Below are positions 8,954 through 19,260 of a stretch of 64,000 nucleotides of DNA, piece by piece. The stretch's first letter is position 1, and the number at the start of each line of letters is the position of its first letter. This stretch comes from Paenibacillus sp. HGH0039 (GTDB lineage Bacteria; Bacillota; Bacilli; Paenibacillales; NBRC-103111). The notes under the pieces are model-generated. The model did not search any database. It had not been told where the DNA came from and saw nothing but the letters and a program-made list of their open reading frames with translations. Location of the stretch: contig NZ_KE150412.1 in NCBI RefSeq assembly GCF_000411255.1, positions 1,347,817 through 1,411,816 on the forward strand, given 5' to 3'. A program made the position numbers and the translations under genes.

Positions 8954-9319
8954 TTGTAGACCTCCCCAAAACGTTTGAATTTGTGTCTTACAAGTTTGAT
9001 TATAGGGACGTTGCCCTTCTTACGGCAGGTCCTCATTTCAACAATACAGGGATAAAATCCTCTCACTAGAGGGGGAAAATAGTGGGCCCTTAGTCCTTAA
9101 TCCTATTTATAGAAATTAAGGGTTCATTTTACATTTTATTAGGAAGTAATCCAACTTAAACTCTCGGTATTCTCCCCTGCTTCCTCCTTATACTGCCCCT
9201 TGATTCGACACGGTTAGCGCTTCCCCCCGTTAGTTTTACAAAACCTTCAAGCCCAATTGATCTGAGCAAAATAGTCCGTACGTACACTTAACTCTGAAAG
9301 AGAGGGGGATCAAGAATCG
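8954..9319. promoter_or_regulatory. Divergent promoter region between the two sugar importers
   Basis: A 366-base gene-free stretch with an AT-rich centre. On the minus strand TATAAT (8999-9004) follows a poor -35 hexamer (TGCCGT, 9022-9027) at a 17-base spacing, as expected for an activator-dependent promoter. A small inverted repeat CCTCTcacTAGAGG lies near 9058-9071. On the plus strand side a cre-like site occurs at 9212-9225. I see no ORF in it. Confidence 0.5.
9212..9225 (-). promoter_or_regulatory. Possible cre (CcpA) operator
   Basis: Read on the minus strand the site is GGGAAGCGCTAACC, an 11/14 match to a TGAAAGCGCTAACA-like cre with a central palindromic AGCGCT. It lies about 100 bases before the UgpA-like gene, a reasonable place for carbon catabolite control. 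It was identified by eye only. Confidence 0.35.
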
Positions 9320-10264
9320 ATGAATACCGTCGATGAATCATTGCCAATCCGGGTCGGAACCGCTCGGGGCATCCGGACCGCCTCCTGGTGGAACCGCGTC
9401 CGAGAAGCGGGGATCGGCTATTTGTTCCTGCTGCCGTCACTGGCAGGGTTCGGGATTTTTTTGTTTTATCCGTTCTTCCAGTCCTTGTATTTAAGCGTAC
9501 ACAGTACGAATCTCCGGGGGAAAATCGCCGAATATGTCGGCTTCGAGAACTACCGGGAACTGCTTACCTCGGAGAAATTTTATCATAGTCTGGGCGTTAC
9601 GGCCCAGTTCGCTCTCCTGACGATCCCGACGACGATCGCTGCGGCTCTGCTCCTTGCCGCGCTGACACACAGGGGGCTGAAGGGCAAGAGAGTCTACCAG
9701 TTCATTTTTTCCCTGCCGATGGCCCTATCGGTCGGCACCGCTTCCGTGATCTGGGCCCTGCTCTTCCATCCGACGGCCGGGATGCTCAACTACTGGCTCG
9801 GCCTGCTCGGCCAGGCGCCGATCGCCTGGCTTTCCGACCCGAGCTGGGCGCTTGTCTCAGTCTCTCTGATGACCGTATGGATGAATCTCGGCTTCGCCTA
9901 TATCGTCCTGCTCAGCGGGCTGCAGAGCGTACCGGAGGATATGTACGACAGCGCCAAAATCGACGGCGCGGGTCCGATGCGGACTTTCTTTAGAATCGTG
10001 CTCCCGCTCGTCTCCCCCACCTTGTTCTTTGTCGGTGTGGTTTCCCTAATCGGGGCCTTTCAGTCTTTTGGCCAAATCCAGATTCTGACCAAAGGCGGTC
10101 CCATGGATACGACCAATGTCATGGTCTATTCCCTTTACCAGGAAGCGTTTGTCAACTTCCGCTTCGGCTCCGGCAGCGCGCAGGCCATCCTTTTATTCGT
10201 GATCGTCCTGTTCTTCACCTTCGTGCAGTTCGGCGTTCTGGAAAGGAAAGTGCACTACTCATGA
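9320..10264 (+). CDS. ugpA: ABC transporter permease, UgpA-like
   Basis: A 314-residue CUT1 permease. A hydrophilic N-terminal tail of about 30 residues precedes six helices. The EAA-type loop is YDSAKIDGAGPMRTFFRIVL followed by P, and ILTKGGPMDTTNVMVYSLYQ sits near the C terminus. Its partner binding protein strongly resembles UgpB, so the likely substrate is sn-glycerol-3-phosphate or a glycerophosphodiester, though related sugar systems are possible. The ribosome site GAGGGGG lies about 11 bases before the ATG. It is the first gene of a three-gene plus-strand operon. Confidence 0.85.
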   Translation: MNTVDESLPIRVGTARGIRTASWWNRVREAGIGYLFLLPSLAGFGIFLFYPFFQSLYLSVHSTNLRGKIAEYVGFENYRELLTSEKFYHSLGVTAQFALLTIPTTIAAALLLAALTHRGLKGKRVYQFIFSLPMALSVGTASVIWALLFHPTAGMLNYWLGLLGQAPIAWLSDPSWALVSVSLMTVWMNLGFAYIVLLSGLQSVPEDMYDSAKIDGAGPMRTFFRIVLPLVSPTLFFVGVVSLIGAFQSFGQIQILTKGGPMDTTNVMVYSLYQEAFVNFRFGSGSAQAILLFVIVLFFTFVQFGVLERKVHYS

Positions 10265-11082
10265 TCCGGCCCTTACAAAAAACCGCCATCTACGTAGTTC
10301 TGACCGCGGCTGCCGCACTCGTTCTCTATCCGCTGTTCTTTACGTATGCGTCCACGTTTATGACAGCCGGAGAAGCCGGCCAATTTCCGCCGCCCCTGCT
10401 TCCCGAAAGCCTGTACCTGGGCAATCTGAAGAAGGTGATGGAGCTTGTGCCGATCGGGGCTTTTCTGACCAACAGTTTTACTGTCTCCCTGCTTATTATG
10501 GCGGGGCAGCTGTTTACGGCAAGCCTCGCGGCATACGCGTTCGCTTTCGTCCGTTTTCCGGGCAAAAAGTTCGTGTTCCTGCTGTTTCTGAGCACCATGA
10601 TGATCCCTTGGGAAGTGACGATGATTCCCAATTACCTGACGATCCGCAGCTGGGGATGGACCGATACTTACGCGGCGCTTGTCGTCCCTTTCCTTGCGAC
10701 GGGGTTCGGAACGTTTATGCTGCGCCAGTTTTTCATGCAGCTGCCGGGCGAGCTGTTCGAAGCCGCCAAGATCGACGGCTGCGGGCATATCCGCTGTTTT
10801 TTCTCCATCGCGTTCCCGCTGTCAAAGCCCGGTCTTGCGACACTCGGCGTCTACAGCTTTCTCAGCGCCTGGAACAGCTATCTCTGGCCGCTGCTCGTCA
10901 CGAACGATCCCGCGAAACGCACCGTGCAAATCGGCATCTCCATGCTCCAGTTCGAAGAGTTTACGTCCTGGAACCTGGTGCTCGCCGGAGTCGCGCTCGT
11001 TCTTCTTCCTTCTCTGCTTCTGCTCGTGCTCGGGCTTAAGCAGCTCGTCCGCGGCCTCACGGTAGGGGCCGTCAAAGGCTGA
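10261..11082 (+). CDS. ugpE: ABC transporter permease, UgpE-like
   Basis: A 273-residue partner permease of the MalG/UgpE family, overlapping the previous gene by four bases (ATGA), so translation is coupled. It has six helices. The EAA loop FEAAKIDGCGHIRCFFSIAF followed by P contacts the ATPase, and the C terminus RGLTVGAVKG is typical of the family. Together with the upstream gene it forms the membrane channel. No ATP-binding subunit is encoded nearby. Confidence 0.88.
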   Translation: MIRPLQKTAIYVVLTAAAALVLYPLFFTYASTFMTAGEAGQFPPPLLPESLYLGNLKKVMELVPIGAFLTNSFTVSLLIMAGQLFTASLAAYAFAFVRFPGKKFVFLLFLSTMMIPWEVTMIPNYLTIRSWGWTDTYAALVVPFLATGFGTFMLRQFFMQLPGELFEAAKIDGCGHIRCFFSIAFPLSKPGLATLGVYSFLSAWNSYLWPLLVTNDPAKRTVQIGISMLQFEEFTSWNLVLAGVALVLLPSLLLLVLGLKQLVRGLTVGAVKG

Positions 11083-11127
11083 CCGTTTATCCACCATTTT
11101 GCTTGATAAAAAGGAGAGACATTCCAC

Positions 11128-12513
11128 ATGTTTTCGTACAAACCGTCCCGCCGCACTTCCGTAATGGCTATGCTTCTGGCTTCCGCTCTGCTCATGCAGG
11201 CTTGCGGCGGCGCAAATGACACCACGCAATCTTCCAACAAAGAAACAACGGGGTCTACTTCCGCAAAAGAAAACGCGGCCTCACCGGTAAAAATCACCTT
11301 CTGGCATTCCATGAGCGGCGAGCTCGGGAAAGTGACGGACAAGCTGATCTCCGACTTTAACGCTTCCCAGAAAAATGTTCAAGTAGAAGGCATTTTCCAG
11401 GGAACTTACGACGAGAGCCTGAACAAAATGAAAGCGTCCATGGATTCCAAAAGCGGGCCGTCGCTGATTCAGGTCTATGAAATCGGCAGCCGTTATATGA
11501 TCGACTCGAAAGCCATTACGCCCGTACAAAAGTTCATCGATGCCGATAAATACGATCTCTCCCAGCTGGAAGAAAACATTACCCAGTACTACACCATCGG
11601 CGGCAAGCTGAATTCCATGCCTTTCAATACGTCTAACCCGATCCTTTACTATAACAAAGACATGTTCAAAGCCGCCGGTCTCGATCCGGAAAAACCTCCC
11701 GTTACGTTCGATGAAATCACCAAAGCGGCCCAGGCTCTTTCCAAGGACGGTAAAGCCGGTGCGTCGTTCGCCATTTACGGCTGGTTTATGGAGCAGTTTT
11801 TCGCCAAACAGGGAGCTGAATATGTCAACAACGGCAACGGACGCACGTCTCCCGCGACGGAATCCTATGTAAATAAAGAAGCGGGCCTCAAAGCCTTAAC
11901 GTGGTGGAAAGCAATGGTCGACAACAAAACCGCGCTTAACCTCGGACGTAAAACCGACGACACCAAAAAAGCTTTCGCGGCGGGCCAAATCGCCATGATG
12001 CTCGATTCCACCGCCTCCCTGAAAGGAATCGTCTCCACGGCGGAGGGCAAGTTCCAGGTAGGCACGGCTCCCCTGCCGAAACCGGCGGACGCCGCAGAAG
12101 GCGGAGTTGTCGTAGGCGGCGCCAGCCTTTATATTACGAACAACAAATCGGAAGCCGAACAGAAAGGAGCTTGGGAGTTCATCAAATTCCTGACCTCCCC
12201 TCAATCCCAGGCTTACTGGCATGTGAATACAGGCTACTTCCCGATCACGAAAAAAGCCTATGACGAGCAAATCGTTAAAGATAACCTCGTTAAATACCCG
12301 CAGTTTAAAACGGCAATCGACCAACTGCACGGAAGCAAGGCCAATACGGCCACTGGGGGCGCTGTAATGGGCGTATTCCCTGAAGCGAGACAAATCGTCG
12401 AGGGTGCCATTGAGGAAGCCCTGAACGGCAAGAAAACGCCTCAGGCCGCTCTTGATGAAGCCGCCAAGTCGATTACGGAAAAGATCGGCAAGTACAATCA
12501 GACGGTTAAATAA
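11128..12513 (+). CDS. ugpB: UgpB-like substrate-binding lipoprotein
   Basis: A 461-residue lipoprotein with a signal peptide ending in lipobox LMQAC (Cys26). Several segments recall Escherichia coli UgpB: ITFWHSMSGELGK, LIQVYEIGSRYM, MPFNTSNPILYYNKDMFKAA, GLDPEKPP, VVGGASLYI, WHVNTGYFPITKKAYD and GKKTPQAALDEA. This supports glycerol-3-phosphate or glycerophosphodiester binding, with some uncertainty because the family is broad. AAAGGAGAG precedes the ATG. It is the last gene of the operon and is followed by a strong terminator. Confidence 0.87.
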   Translation: MFSYKPSRRTSVMAMLLASALLMQACGGANDTTQSSNKETTGSTSAKENAASPVKITFWHSMSGELGKVTDKLISDFNASQKNVQVEGIFQGTYDESLNKMKASMDSKSGPSLIQVYEIGSRYMIDSKAITPVQKFIDADKYDLSQLEENITQYYTIGGKLNSMPFNTSNPILYYNKDMFKAAGLDPEKPPVTFDEITKAAQALSKDGKAGASFAIYGWFMEQFFAKQGAEYVNNGNGRTSPATESYVNKEAGLKALTWWKAMVDNKTALNLGRKTDDTKKAFAAGQIAMMLDSTASLKGIVSTAEGKFQVGTAPLPKPADAAEGGVVVGGASLYITNNKSEAEQKGAWEFIKFLTSPQSQAYWHVNTGYFPITKKAYDEQIVKDNLVKYPQFKTAIDQLHGSKANTATGGAVMGVFPEARQIVEGAIEEALNGKKTPQAALDEAAKSITEKIGKYNQTVK

Positions 12514-12569
12514 GTTAAAAGCAAGATAGAAGCGGACAGCATAACAAGATGAACCTGCCGTTCCGGTAA

Positions 12570-12604
12570 AAAGAGCACAGCCCCTTGAGGCTGTGCTCTT
12601 TTTG
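12570..12604 (+). terminator. Terminator of the Ugp-like operon
   Basis: AGAGCACAGCC and GGCTGTGCTCT form an 11-pair perfect stem with a CCTTGA loop, followed by a T run. It lies about 60 bases beyond the ugpB-like stop codon. Confidence 0.92.
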
Positions 12605-12809
12605 TATGCTTGCTTCAGCGTGACGCACGCTGCCTTAGCCGCATAACCTGCGATTCGGGATGACCCGGGAAATCGTTAGTCATCCACAGGCAGGCCGATG
12701 CCGGGCTCCGGATTGCTCCTCACCGTTCAAAACCCTTCCCGCTGCCCTCGAAGAAATAGCGGAGCCTATGGATGCTCTCCACCGGATACGGAACCGCCTC
12801 CGGCTGCGC

Positions 12810-13871
12810 TCAGCAAACCTGATTGCGCCCGTTGTGCTTCGCGCGGTACAGCGCTTTATCCGCTTCCTCGATCAGAAGATCGGGTGAAACCTGCGGAAAA
12901 GTAGCCGCCCCGATCGAGATCGTCAGGCGGATTGCCTTCCCGTCTCCGAGTAGGAAGGAATGGCGCTCCACTCTGGAGCGGATCTGCTCCGCATAGTGCA
13001 AAGCTTCTTCGCGCCTGCAATCCGGGAGCAGGACCGCAAATTCTTCGCCGCCGGTCCGGCACACTTCATCCATCCTGCGGGATGAATCTCTCAGCAGCAC
13101 CCCGATCTGCTGGAGAACCGCATCCCCTGCAGGGTGGCCGTACGTATCGTTGATTTTTTTAAAATAATCGATATCCAGCGTCAGCAGGGACAGTTCCTCC
13201 TGTTTACGATCCGCCGCTTGAACGAGCTCGTTAAAGAGCCTGTCAAAGGTGCGGTGATTGTTCAGGCCCGTCAAAAAATCGACATGCGACGCTTCTTTCA
13301 TCAGCAGAAAAAGCTGGTGGGCTCTTACGATATAATCGACCATGTATCCGATAAAAAATCCGCCTACCGCCAGTGTGCCGAGAATAACCGGCATAATAGG
13401 CAGGCTCGTCGTGCCTATGGCGGAAAAAATAGAGGCTCCCGTCGTGACCAGGAGGACCGCCATCATTTTCGCCCAGCGCGACCAGTACCGCTTGTCCGCA
13501 CTTCTTAATACAAGGCCTCCGGCAAGAGCGATAAAAAGTACATTCGCCGCGCCAATGAAGGCAGACAAGTTGGGGCCCCCGAACAAGGCGATGCGCGCCG
13601 CGGCAATGAGAACGGCGGCAATAAAGCCGGAATAAATGCCTCCGAAATGCACGGCCAGCAAGACGGCGTATCCGCGGAAATCAACGATGGTCTGGGGGGC
13701 GATCGGAATGCTGAAATACATTAAAACGATTCCGAATGCGCCGGTCGCCAGACCGGTCTTTATCCGTGTCCATGGCTTCGTGAAATCCAACCGTTCATCT
13801 TTGTAGAGCTGACTAACGGCAAACAGAAAAGCAAGCAGGAGAGCAAAATTGACGATTAGTTCCTTTACGAT
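12810..13871 (-). CDS. Membrane diguanylate cyclase with 5TM (LYT-type) sensor; apparent AUC start
   Basis: The C-terminal GGDEF domain has active-site GGEEF and a preserved product-inhibition site RRMD exactly five residues before it, so it probably makes cyclic di-GMP and is feedback inhibited. The N-terminal half is a 5TMR-LYT-like sensor. A TTG at 13790 would give 326 residues but would remove the first membrane helix. The open frame continues upstream with VKELIVNFALLLAFLFAVSQ, a clear helix, and stops only beyond a perfect ribosome site GGAGGTG (13879-13885). Seven bases after that site the in-frame codon is ATC (13871). No ATG, GTG or TTG is available there, so I extend the gene to an AUC start (353 residues). 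A sequencing or mutational change from ATG is the alternative. Confidence 0.75.
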   Translation of the reverse strand: MVKELIVNFALLLAFLFAVSQLYKDERLDFTKPWTRIKTGLATGAFGIVLMYFSIPIAPQTIVDFRGYAVLLAVHFGGIYSGFIAAVLIAAARIALFGGPNLSAFIGAANVLFIALAGGLVLRSADKRYWSRWAKMMAVLLVTTGASIFSAIGTTSLPIMPVILGTLAVGGFFIGYMVDYIVRAHQLFLLMKEASHVDFLTGLNNHRTFDRLFNELVQAADRKQEELSLLTLDIDYFKKINDTYGHPAGDAVLQQIGVLLRDSSRRMDEVCRTGGEEFAVLLPDCRREEALHYAEQIRSRVERHSFLLGDGKAIRLTISIGAATFPQVSPDLLIEEADKALYRAKHNGRNQVC

Positions 13872-13969
13872 GTAGAGGCACCTCCATAGAGGTTTGACTC
13901 GACTTTATAAGCCAGTGTACCTATTATTTTTACCTTATTTAATACTGCGGACCTAGTTCAAATTCCTGT

Positions 13970-14011
13970 AAAAAAAGACATGCGTCAGAGAATTATCTCC
14001 GGCGCATGTCT
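13970..14011 (-). terminator. Terminator of the pyruvate dehydrogenase operon
   Basis: On the minus strand AGACATGCG pairs with CGCATGTCT around an inner GAG/CTC pair set, followed by seven T. It lies about 33 bases past the pdhD stop codon. Confidence 0.88.
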
Positions 14012-14044
14012 AATTGTGTCTATTTTAAGAAGAAATATTGGAAA

Positions 14045-15460
14045 TTATTTGCCCAACATATGGATCGGGTGGCCAAGCGCGCCTTCGGCGGCTTCAGCTA
14101 CGATCTCACCAAGCGTCGGGTGAGCATGGATCGTGAGCGCGATATCTTCGAGCGTAGCTCCCATTTCGATCGCCAGACCGATTTCGGCAATCAGGTTCGA
14201 TGCTTCAGGTCCTACGATTTGGGAACCGACAACAAGACCGGTATCTTTGTTCGCTACGATTTTAACGAAGCCTTCGGTGGCGTTCAGGGAAAGAGCACGG
14301 CCGTTAGCGGCATAAGGGAACTTGCCTACGGAAACGTTCATGCCTTTCTCTGTGGCTTCGGTTTCGTTAAGGCCTACCGAAGCGATTTCCGGATCGGAGA
14401 ATACAACGGCCGGGATGGCCTTGTAATCGACAACGCTAGGCTGTCCGGCAATAGCTTCCGCCGCCACTTTACCTTCGTAAGAAGCTTTGTGCGCCAGAGC
14501 CAGGCCTGGAACGATATCGCCGATAGCGAAGATGTGCGGAATGCTCGTGCGGCCCTGCTCGTCAACTTCAATCAGACCGCGGTCGGTCAATTTCACGTTG
14601 ATCAGGTCGAGGCCAAGCTCGCCGTCCGTGTTCGGACGACGTCCGACAGTTACGAGCACGTAGTCAGCCGTTACTTTTTTCTCTTCGCCTTTGACCGTGA
14701 ACGTTACCGTTACGTCGTTCTCGGTTTGCTCGGAGCTTTGAGCAAGAGCTTCCGTGAACACTTCCACGTTCAGCTTGCTCAGGTTTTTGGCAACCAGGCG
14801 GGTCATTTCTTTCTCGAAGCCCGGAAGAACCGTATCGGAACCTTCAAGTACCGTTACTTTCGTTCCGAATTTCGCGAAGGTTTGACCCAGCTCGATACCG
14901 ATGTATCCGCCGCCGATCACAACCATGCTTTTCGGAATTTCTTTCAGTTCCAGAGCTTCGGTCGAGGAAAGAATACGTCCGCCGAACGGGAACGGCTTCA
15001 ACTCGATCGGACGGGAACCCGTCGCGATGATGCAATGCTTGAAACGGTAACGCGGAGCTTCCTGCTCATTGAAAACACGTGCTTCGTTTTCGTTGATGAA
15101 CATGACTTCGCCCTGGAACATTTGCACTTTGTTGCCTTTGAGCAGACCGGCAACGCCGCTGGTCAGCTTTTTCACAACGGAAGCTTTCCACTCTTGGGTT
15201 TTCGCGTAATCCAGCTTAACGTTCTCCACGCTTACTCCCATCACTTCGGAATGCTGGGCCGCTTCGTACTGGTGCGCCGCGGAAATAAGAGCCTTGGAAG
15301 GGATACAGCCGCGGTTCAGGCAGACGCCGCCCCACTCGGATTTATCCACGATCAGAACGCTTTTGCCAAGCTGTGCAGCGCGGATGGCAGCCACATAGCC
15401 GCCGGGACCCGCACCAATTACCAGAACGTCAATATCTAAAGAAGCATCTCCTACTACCAT
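14045..15460 (-). CDS. pdhD: Dihydrolipoyl dehydrogenase, E3 of pyruvate dehydrogenase
   Basis: A 471-residue flavoprotein disulfide reductase that reoxidises dihydrolipoamide on E2 and passes electrons to NAD. Visible features are the FAD site [19 protein letters not shown] near residue 12, the redox-active disulfide [15 protein letters not shown] (about residues 43-57), the NAD site [14 protein letters not shown] in the middle, a second FAD contact [10 protein letters not shown], and the C-terminal catalytic His-Pro in IHAHPTLGE. The ribosome site GGAGGT overlaps the last codons of the upstream E2 gene. Last gene of the pdhABCD operon. Confidence 0.95.
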   Translation of the reverse strand: MVVGDASLDIDVLVIGAGPGGYVAAIRAAQLGKSVLIVDKSEWGGVCLNRGCIPSKALISAAHQYEAAQHSEVMGVSVENVKLDYAKTQEWKASVVKKLTSGVAGLLKGNKVQMFQGEVMFINENEARVFNEQEAPRYRFKHCIIATGSRPIELKPFPFGGRILSSTEALELKEIPKSMVVIGGGYIGIELGQTFAKFGTKVTVLEGSDTVLPGFEKEMTRLVAKNLSKLNVEVFTEALAQSSEQTENDVTVTFTVKGEEKKVTADYVLVTVGRRPNTDGELGLDLINVKLTDRGLIEVDEQGRTSIPHIFAIGDIVPGLALAHKASYEGKVAAEAIAGQPSVVDYKAIPAVVFSDPEIASVGLNETEATEKGMNVSVGKFPYAANGRALSLNATEGFVKIVANKDTGLVVGSQIVGPEASNLIAEIGLAIEMGATLEDIALTIHAHPTLGEIVAEAAEGALGHPIHMLGK

Positions 15461-15464
15461 CGCT

Positions 15465-16802
15465 TTATACCTCCATCACGAGCAGCTCGGGATCGTTAAG
15501 CAGCTGCTTGATATAGTTCATGAAATTTTGAGCTGTTGCGCCGTCAACAAGACGGTGGTCGAAGCTGAGAGACAGAGCCATTACCGGTGCAATGACGATT
15601 TCACCGTTCTTCACGACAGGCTTCTCGGAAATACGGCCGGTGCCGAGAATGGCGACTTCCGGATAGTTGATGACCGGAGTGAAGAACATGCCGCCGGCGG
15701 AACCGATGTTGGTGATCGTAATCGTGCTGCCTTTCATTTCGTGCGGAGTCAGTTTGCCGTCGCGGCCGCGTGTGGCCAGATCACGGATGGAATCCGCAAT
15801 CATCCAGACATTTTGACGGTCCGCATGGTGAATGACAGGTACAAGAAGACCGTTGTCCGTATCCGTTGCGATACCTACGTTATAGTATTTCTTGTACACG
15901 ATTTCCTGCTTCTCTTCGTCGATCATGGCGTTCATGACCGGGAACTGGCGGCAGGCCGCTACGAGCGCTTTAACGATGAACGGCAGGTAAGTAAGCTTAA
16001 CGCCTTTCTTCTCGGCAAGCGGCTTCGCTTTGGTACGGAGCGCTACGAGCTGTGTTACGTCGACTTCGTCCATCAGCGTCACGTGAGGAGCCGTATGCTT
16101 GGATTTAACCATGGCATTGGCGATCACTTTACGGATGCCTTTGAACGGAATGCGCTCTTCTTCCAGCTCGCCTTGTACCGCAGGTGCGGAGGCCGCTTTG
16201 GAAGGAGCCGCTTTCTCCTGAGCAGGCTGATCGGCCTGTGCCGCGGATGCGCCGCCGCCGGAAACGAAGCCTTCGATGTCTTCGCGGGTAATGCGGCCGT
16301 TCTTGCCTGTGCCGGAAACTTCCGCGATGTTGATGCCCTTCTCGCGCGCAAATTTGCGGACGCTAGGAGTGGCCAGAATGTCTTTAGGGGCAGCCGACGG
16401 CTTGCCGCCTTCGGATTTCTTCGTTTCTTCCGGAGCCGGAGCTGTCGGAGCGCCTTGGTCTTCCTTCTTAGGAAGCTCAGTCGAAGGCGCGTTGGAAGGA
16501 GCCGGTGCAGCCGCTTCCGGTGAAGGAGCCGCAGCGGAGGTTTCCGATTCCGGAATCTCGCCTTCCGCGTCGATGATCATGACCACTTCGCCGACGTGGC
16601 AAACCTGGCCTTCCTTGATCAGCACTTCCTGAATCTGGCCGTTAACCGGGCAAGGAACTTCCACGACCGCTTTGTCGTTCTGAACTTCCATCAGAATCGT
16701 ATCGTCATCAACCTTGTCGCCCGCTTTAACATTGACTTTGACAATCTCGCCTTCGTGAATGCCTTCGCCAAGTTCCGGGAACTTATATTCAAAACGTGCC
16801 AA
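15465..16802 (-). CDS. pdhC: Dihydrolipoyl acetyltransferase, E2 of pyruvate dehydrogenase
   Basis: A 445-residue E2 core protein. It has one N-terminal lipoyl domain with the lipoyl-lysine in [10 protein letters not shown] (about residue 42), then an Ala/Pro/Glu-rich flexible linker. The peripheral-subunit binding domain follows ([15 protein letters not shown], then [11 protein letters not shown]), and the acyltransferase domain ends with the catalytic motif [10 protein letters not shown]. It transfers acetyl groups to CoA. I chose a TTG start at 16802, with GGAGG 9 bases upstream, giving [14 protein letters not shown]; the TTG at 16811 overlaps the ribosome site. The LipL-like gene at 20.1 kb could modify its lysine. 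Confidence 0.95.
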   Translation of the reverse strand: MARFEYKFPELGEGIHEGEIVKVNVKAGDKVDDDTILMEVQNDKAVVEVPCPVNGQIQEVLIKEGQVCHVGEVVMIIDAEGEIPESETSAAAPSPEAAAPAPSNAPSTELPKKEDQGAPTAPAPEETKKSEGGKPSAAPKDILATPSVRKFAREKGINIAEVSGTGKNGRITREDIEGFVSGGGASAAQADQPAQEKAAPSKAASAPAVQGELEEERIPFKGIRKVIANAMVKSKHTAPHVTLMDEVDVTQLVALRTKAKPLAEKKGVKLTYLPFIVKALVAACRQFPVMNAMIDEEKQEIVYKKYYNVGIATDTDNGLLVPVIHHADRQNVWMIADSIRDLATRGRDGKLTPHEMKGSTITITNIGSAGGMFFTPVINYPEVAILGTGRISEKPVVKNGEIVIAPVMALSLSFDHRLVDGATAQNFMNYIKQLLNDPELLVMEV

Positions 16803-16853
16803 GAAGAACAACCTCCTATATTGAGTAGTAAAATCGTGGAGCCGCAGGCAGGA

Positions 16854-17834
16854 TTAGAAATCCAGCACTTGGTTCAGCCCGTCGATAATGCGGGCAGGTG
16901 TCGGAAGCCACTGATCTTCAATTTGGGCAAACGGATAAACCGTATCCGGAGCGGCAACGCGGAGAACCGGCGCTTCCAGATGCAGAATAGCCTTTTCGTT
17001 GATTTGTGCGATAATTTCAGCAGCAGCACCCGACGTTTTCTGTGCTTCCTGCACCACAATGGCACGGTTCGTTTTCTTGATGGATTCGACAATTGTGTCG
17101 ATGTCCAAAGGCATCAGCGTACGGACGTCGATGACTTCCACTTTCACGCCGCGGGTTTTCTCGATCTCTTCCGCAGCTTTCAGGGAAGTGTGAACCATGG
17201 CGCCGTAAGTGATGATCGTAGCGTCGGAACCTTCGCGAACGACGTTCGCTTTGCCCAGCTCTACCGTGTACTCGCCTTCCGGAACTTCCTGGCGGAACGA
17301 ACGGTACAAGTTCAGGTGTTCCATGAAGAATACCGGATCGTTGTCGCGGATCGCCGCGATCATAAGACCTTTCGCATCGTACGGGTTAGAAGGAATTACT
17401 ACTTTAATACCCGGTGTCTGGATCATCAAACCTTCCAGGGAGTCCGTGTGAAGCTCGGCTGCCTTAACGCCGCCGCCGAAAGGCGTACGGAATACGATCG
17501 GAGCCTGGTAGCTGCCGCCGGAACGGTAGCGCATACGGGCTGCCTGTACAGCCATTTGGTCCAGCGCTTCATAAATGAAGCCCACGAACTGGATTTCAGC
17601 GATCGGACGGAAGCCTTGAGTCGCCATACCTACCGCCAGACCGCCGATAGCGGATTCGGCCAGCGGAGTATCGAATACCCGATCCTCGCCGAATTCTTTC
17701 TGGAGTCCTTCCGTTGCACGGAACACGCCGCCCACATGGCCTACGTCTTCACCGAACAACACAACGTTCTTATCTCTTGCAAGCTCTACGCGCATAGCGT
17801 CTTGAATCGCCTGAATCATCGTCATTTGTGCCAT
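16854..17834 (-). CDS. pdhB: Pyruvate dehydrogenase E1 component, beta subunit
   Basis: A 326-residue transketolase-like subunit that completes the thiamine-diphosphate site with PdhA. Recognisable segments are [18 protein letters not shown] near the N terminus, the [15 protein letters not shown] segment, and the C-terminal transketolase domain with [15 protein letters not shown]. The ATG at 17834 gives the family-typical start [14 protein letters not shown]; the longer frame back to 17876 adds a non-conserved tail and lies before the GGAGG site. Confidence 0.95.
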   Translation of the reverse strand: MAQMTMIQAIQDAMRVELARDKNVVLFGEDVGHVGGVFRATEGLQKEFGEDRVFDTPLAESAIGGLAVGMATQGFRPIAEIQFVGFIYEALDQMAVQAARMRYRSGGSYQAPIVFRTPFGGGVKAAELHTDSLEGLMIQTPGIKVVIPSNPYDAKGLMIAAIRDNDPVFFMEHLNLYRSFRQEVPEGEYTVELGKANVVREGSDATIITYGAMVHTSLKAAEEIEKTRGVKVEVIDVRTLMPLDIDTIVESIKKTNRAIVVQEAQKTSGAAAEIIAQINEKAILHLEAPVLRVAAPDTVYPFAQIEDQWLPTPARIIDGLNQVLDF

Positions 17835-17912
17835 GACATCTACTGCCTCCCATATCGTTCTTCTATCAGAGAACACGGCCTTAGACCGGAATATTTAGTA
17901 TAAAAAGGGCTG

Positions 17913-17933
17913 GCGGCCGTCCAAAGAGGCCGC
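17913..17933 (-). terminator. Partial terminator (attenuating hairpin) between pdhA and pdhB
   Basis: On the minus strand GCGGCC pairs with GGCCGC around a nine-base loop, and five T occur a few bases later. The distance between stem and T run suggests inefficient termination, which would let only part of the transcripts continue into pdhB-pdhC-pdhD. Confidence 0.5.
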
Positions 17934-17965
17934 TGACCGTCTGCTGGTTGCGTCTGCGGTCTCGC

Positions 17966-19045
<1,080 letters not shown>

Positions 19046-19093
19046 TCATCTATGATTTTCATGCCAGGAAAAAGACTTTCTGTTATACTAATT

Positions 19094-19123
19094 ATTATAA
19101 ACCTGTTTCGTATGGAATATCAA
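19094..19123 (-). promoter_or_regulatory. Sigma-A type promoter of the pdh operon
   Basis: On the minus strand TTGATA (19118-19123) and TATAAT (19094-19099) are separated by 18 bases. The match is 5/6 and 6/6. Transcription would start near 19087, giving a leader of about 50 bases before pdhA. Confidence 0.75.
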
Positions 19124-19260
19124 CAGGTAACTTGCTGTAATAACGCCCGTATATCGATTCGGGATAGTACAGATGTTTTATATATATAATACAGATCAAC
19201 AAAACCTTTACACTATTATAATACAACCTCCTTTAAAGGAGTAAAGAAAGGATGCCCGTT

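Noticed and set aside
14006-15439. A 477-codon plus-strand frame
   Set aside because: It lies antisense to pdhD, which matches dihydrolipoyl dehydrogenase throughout; the frame is a by-product of codon bias.
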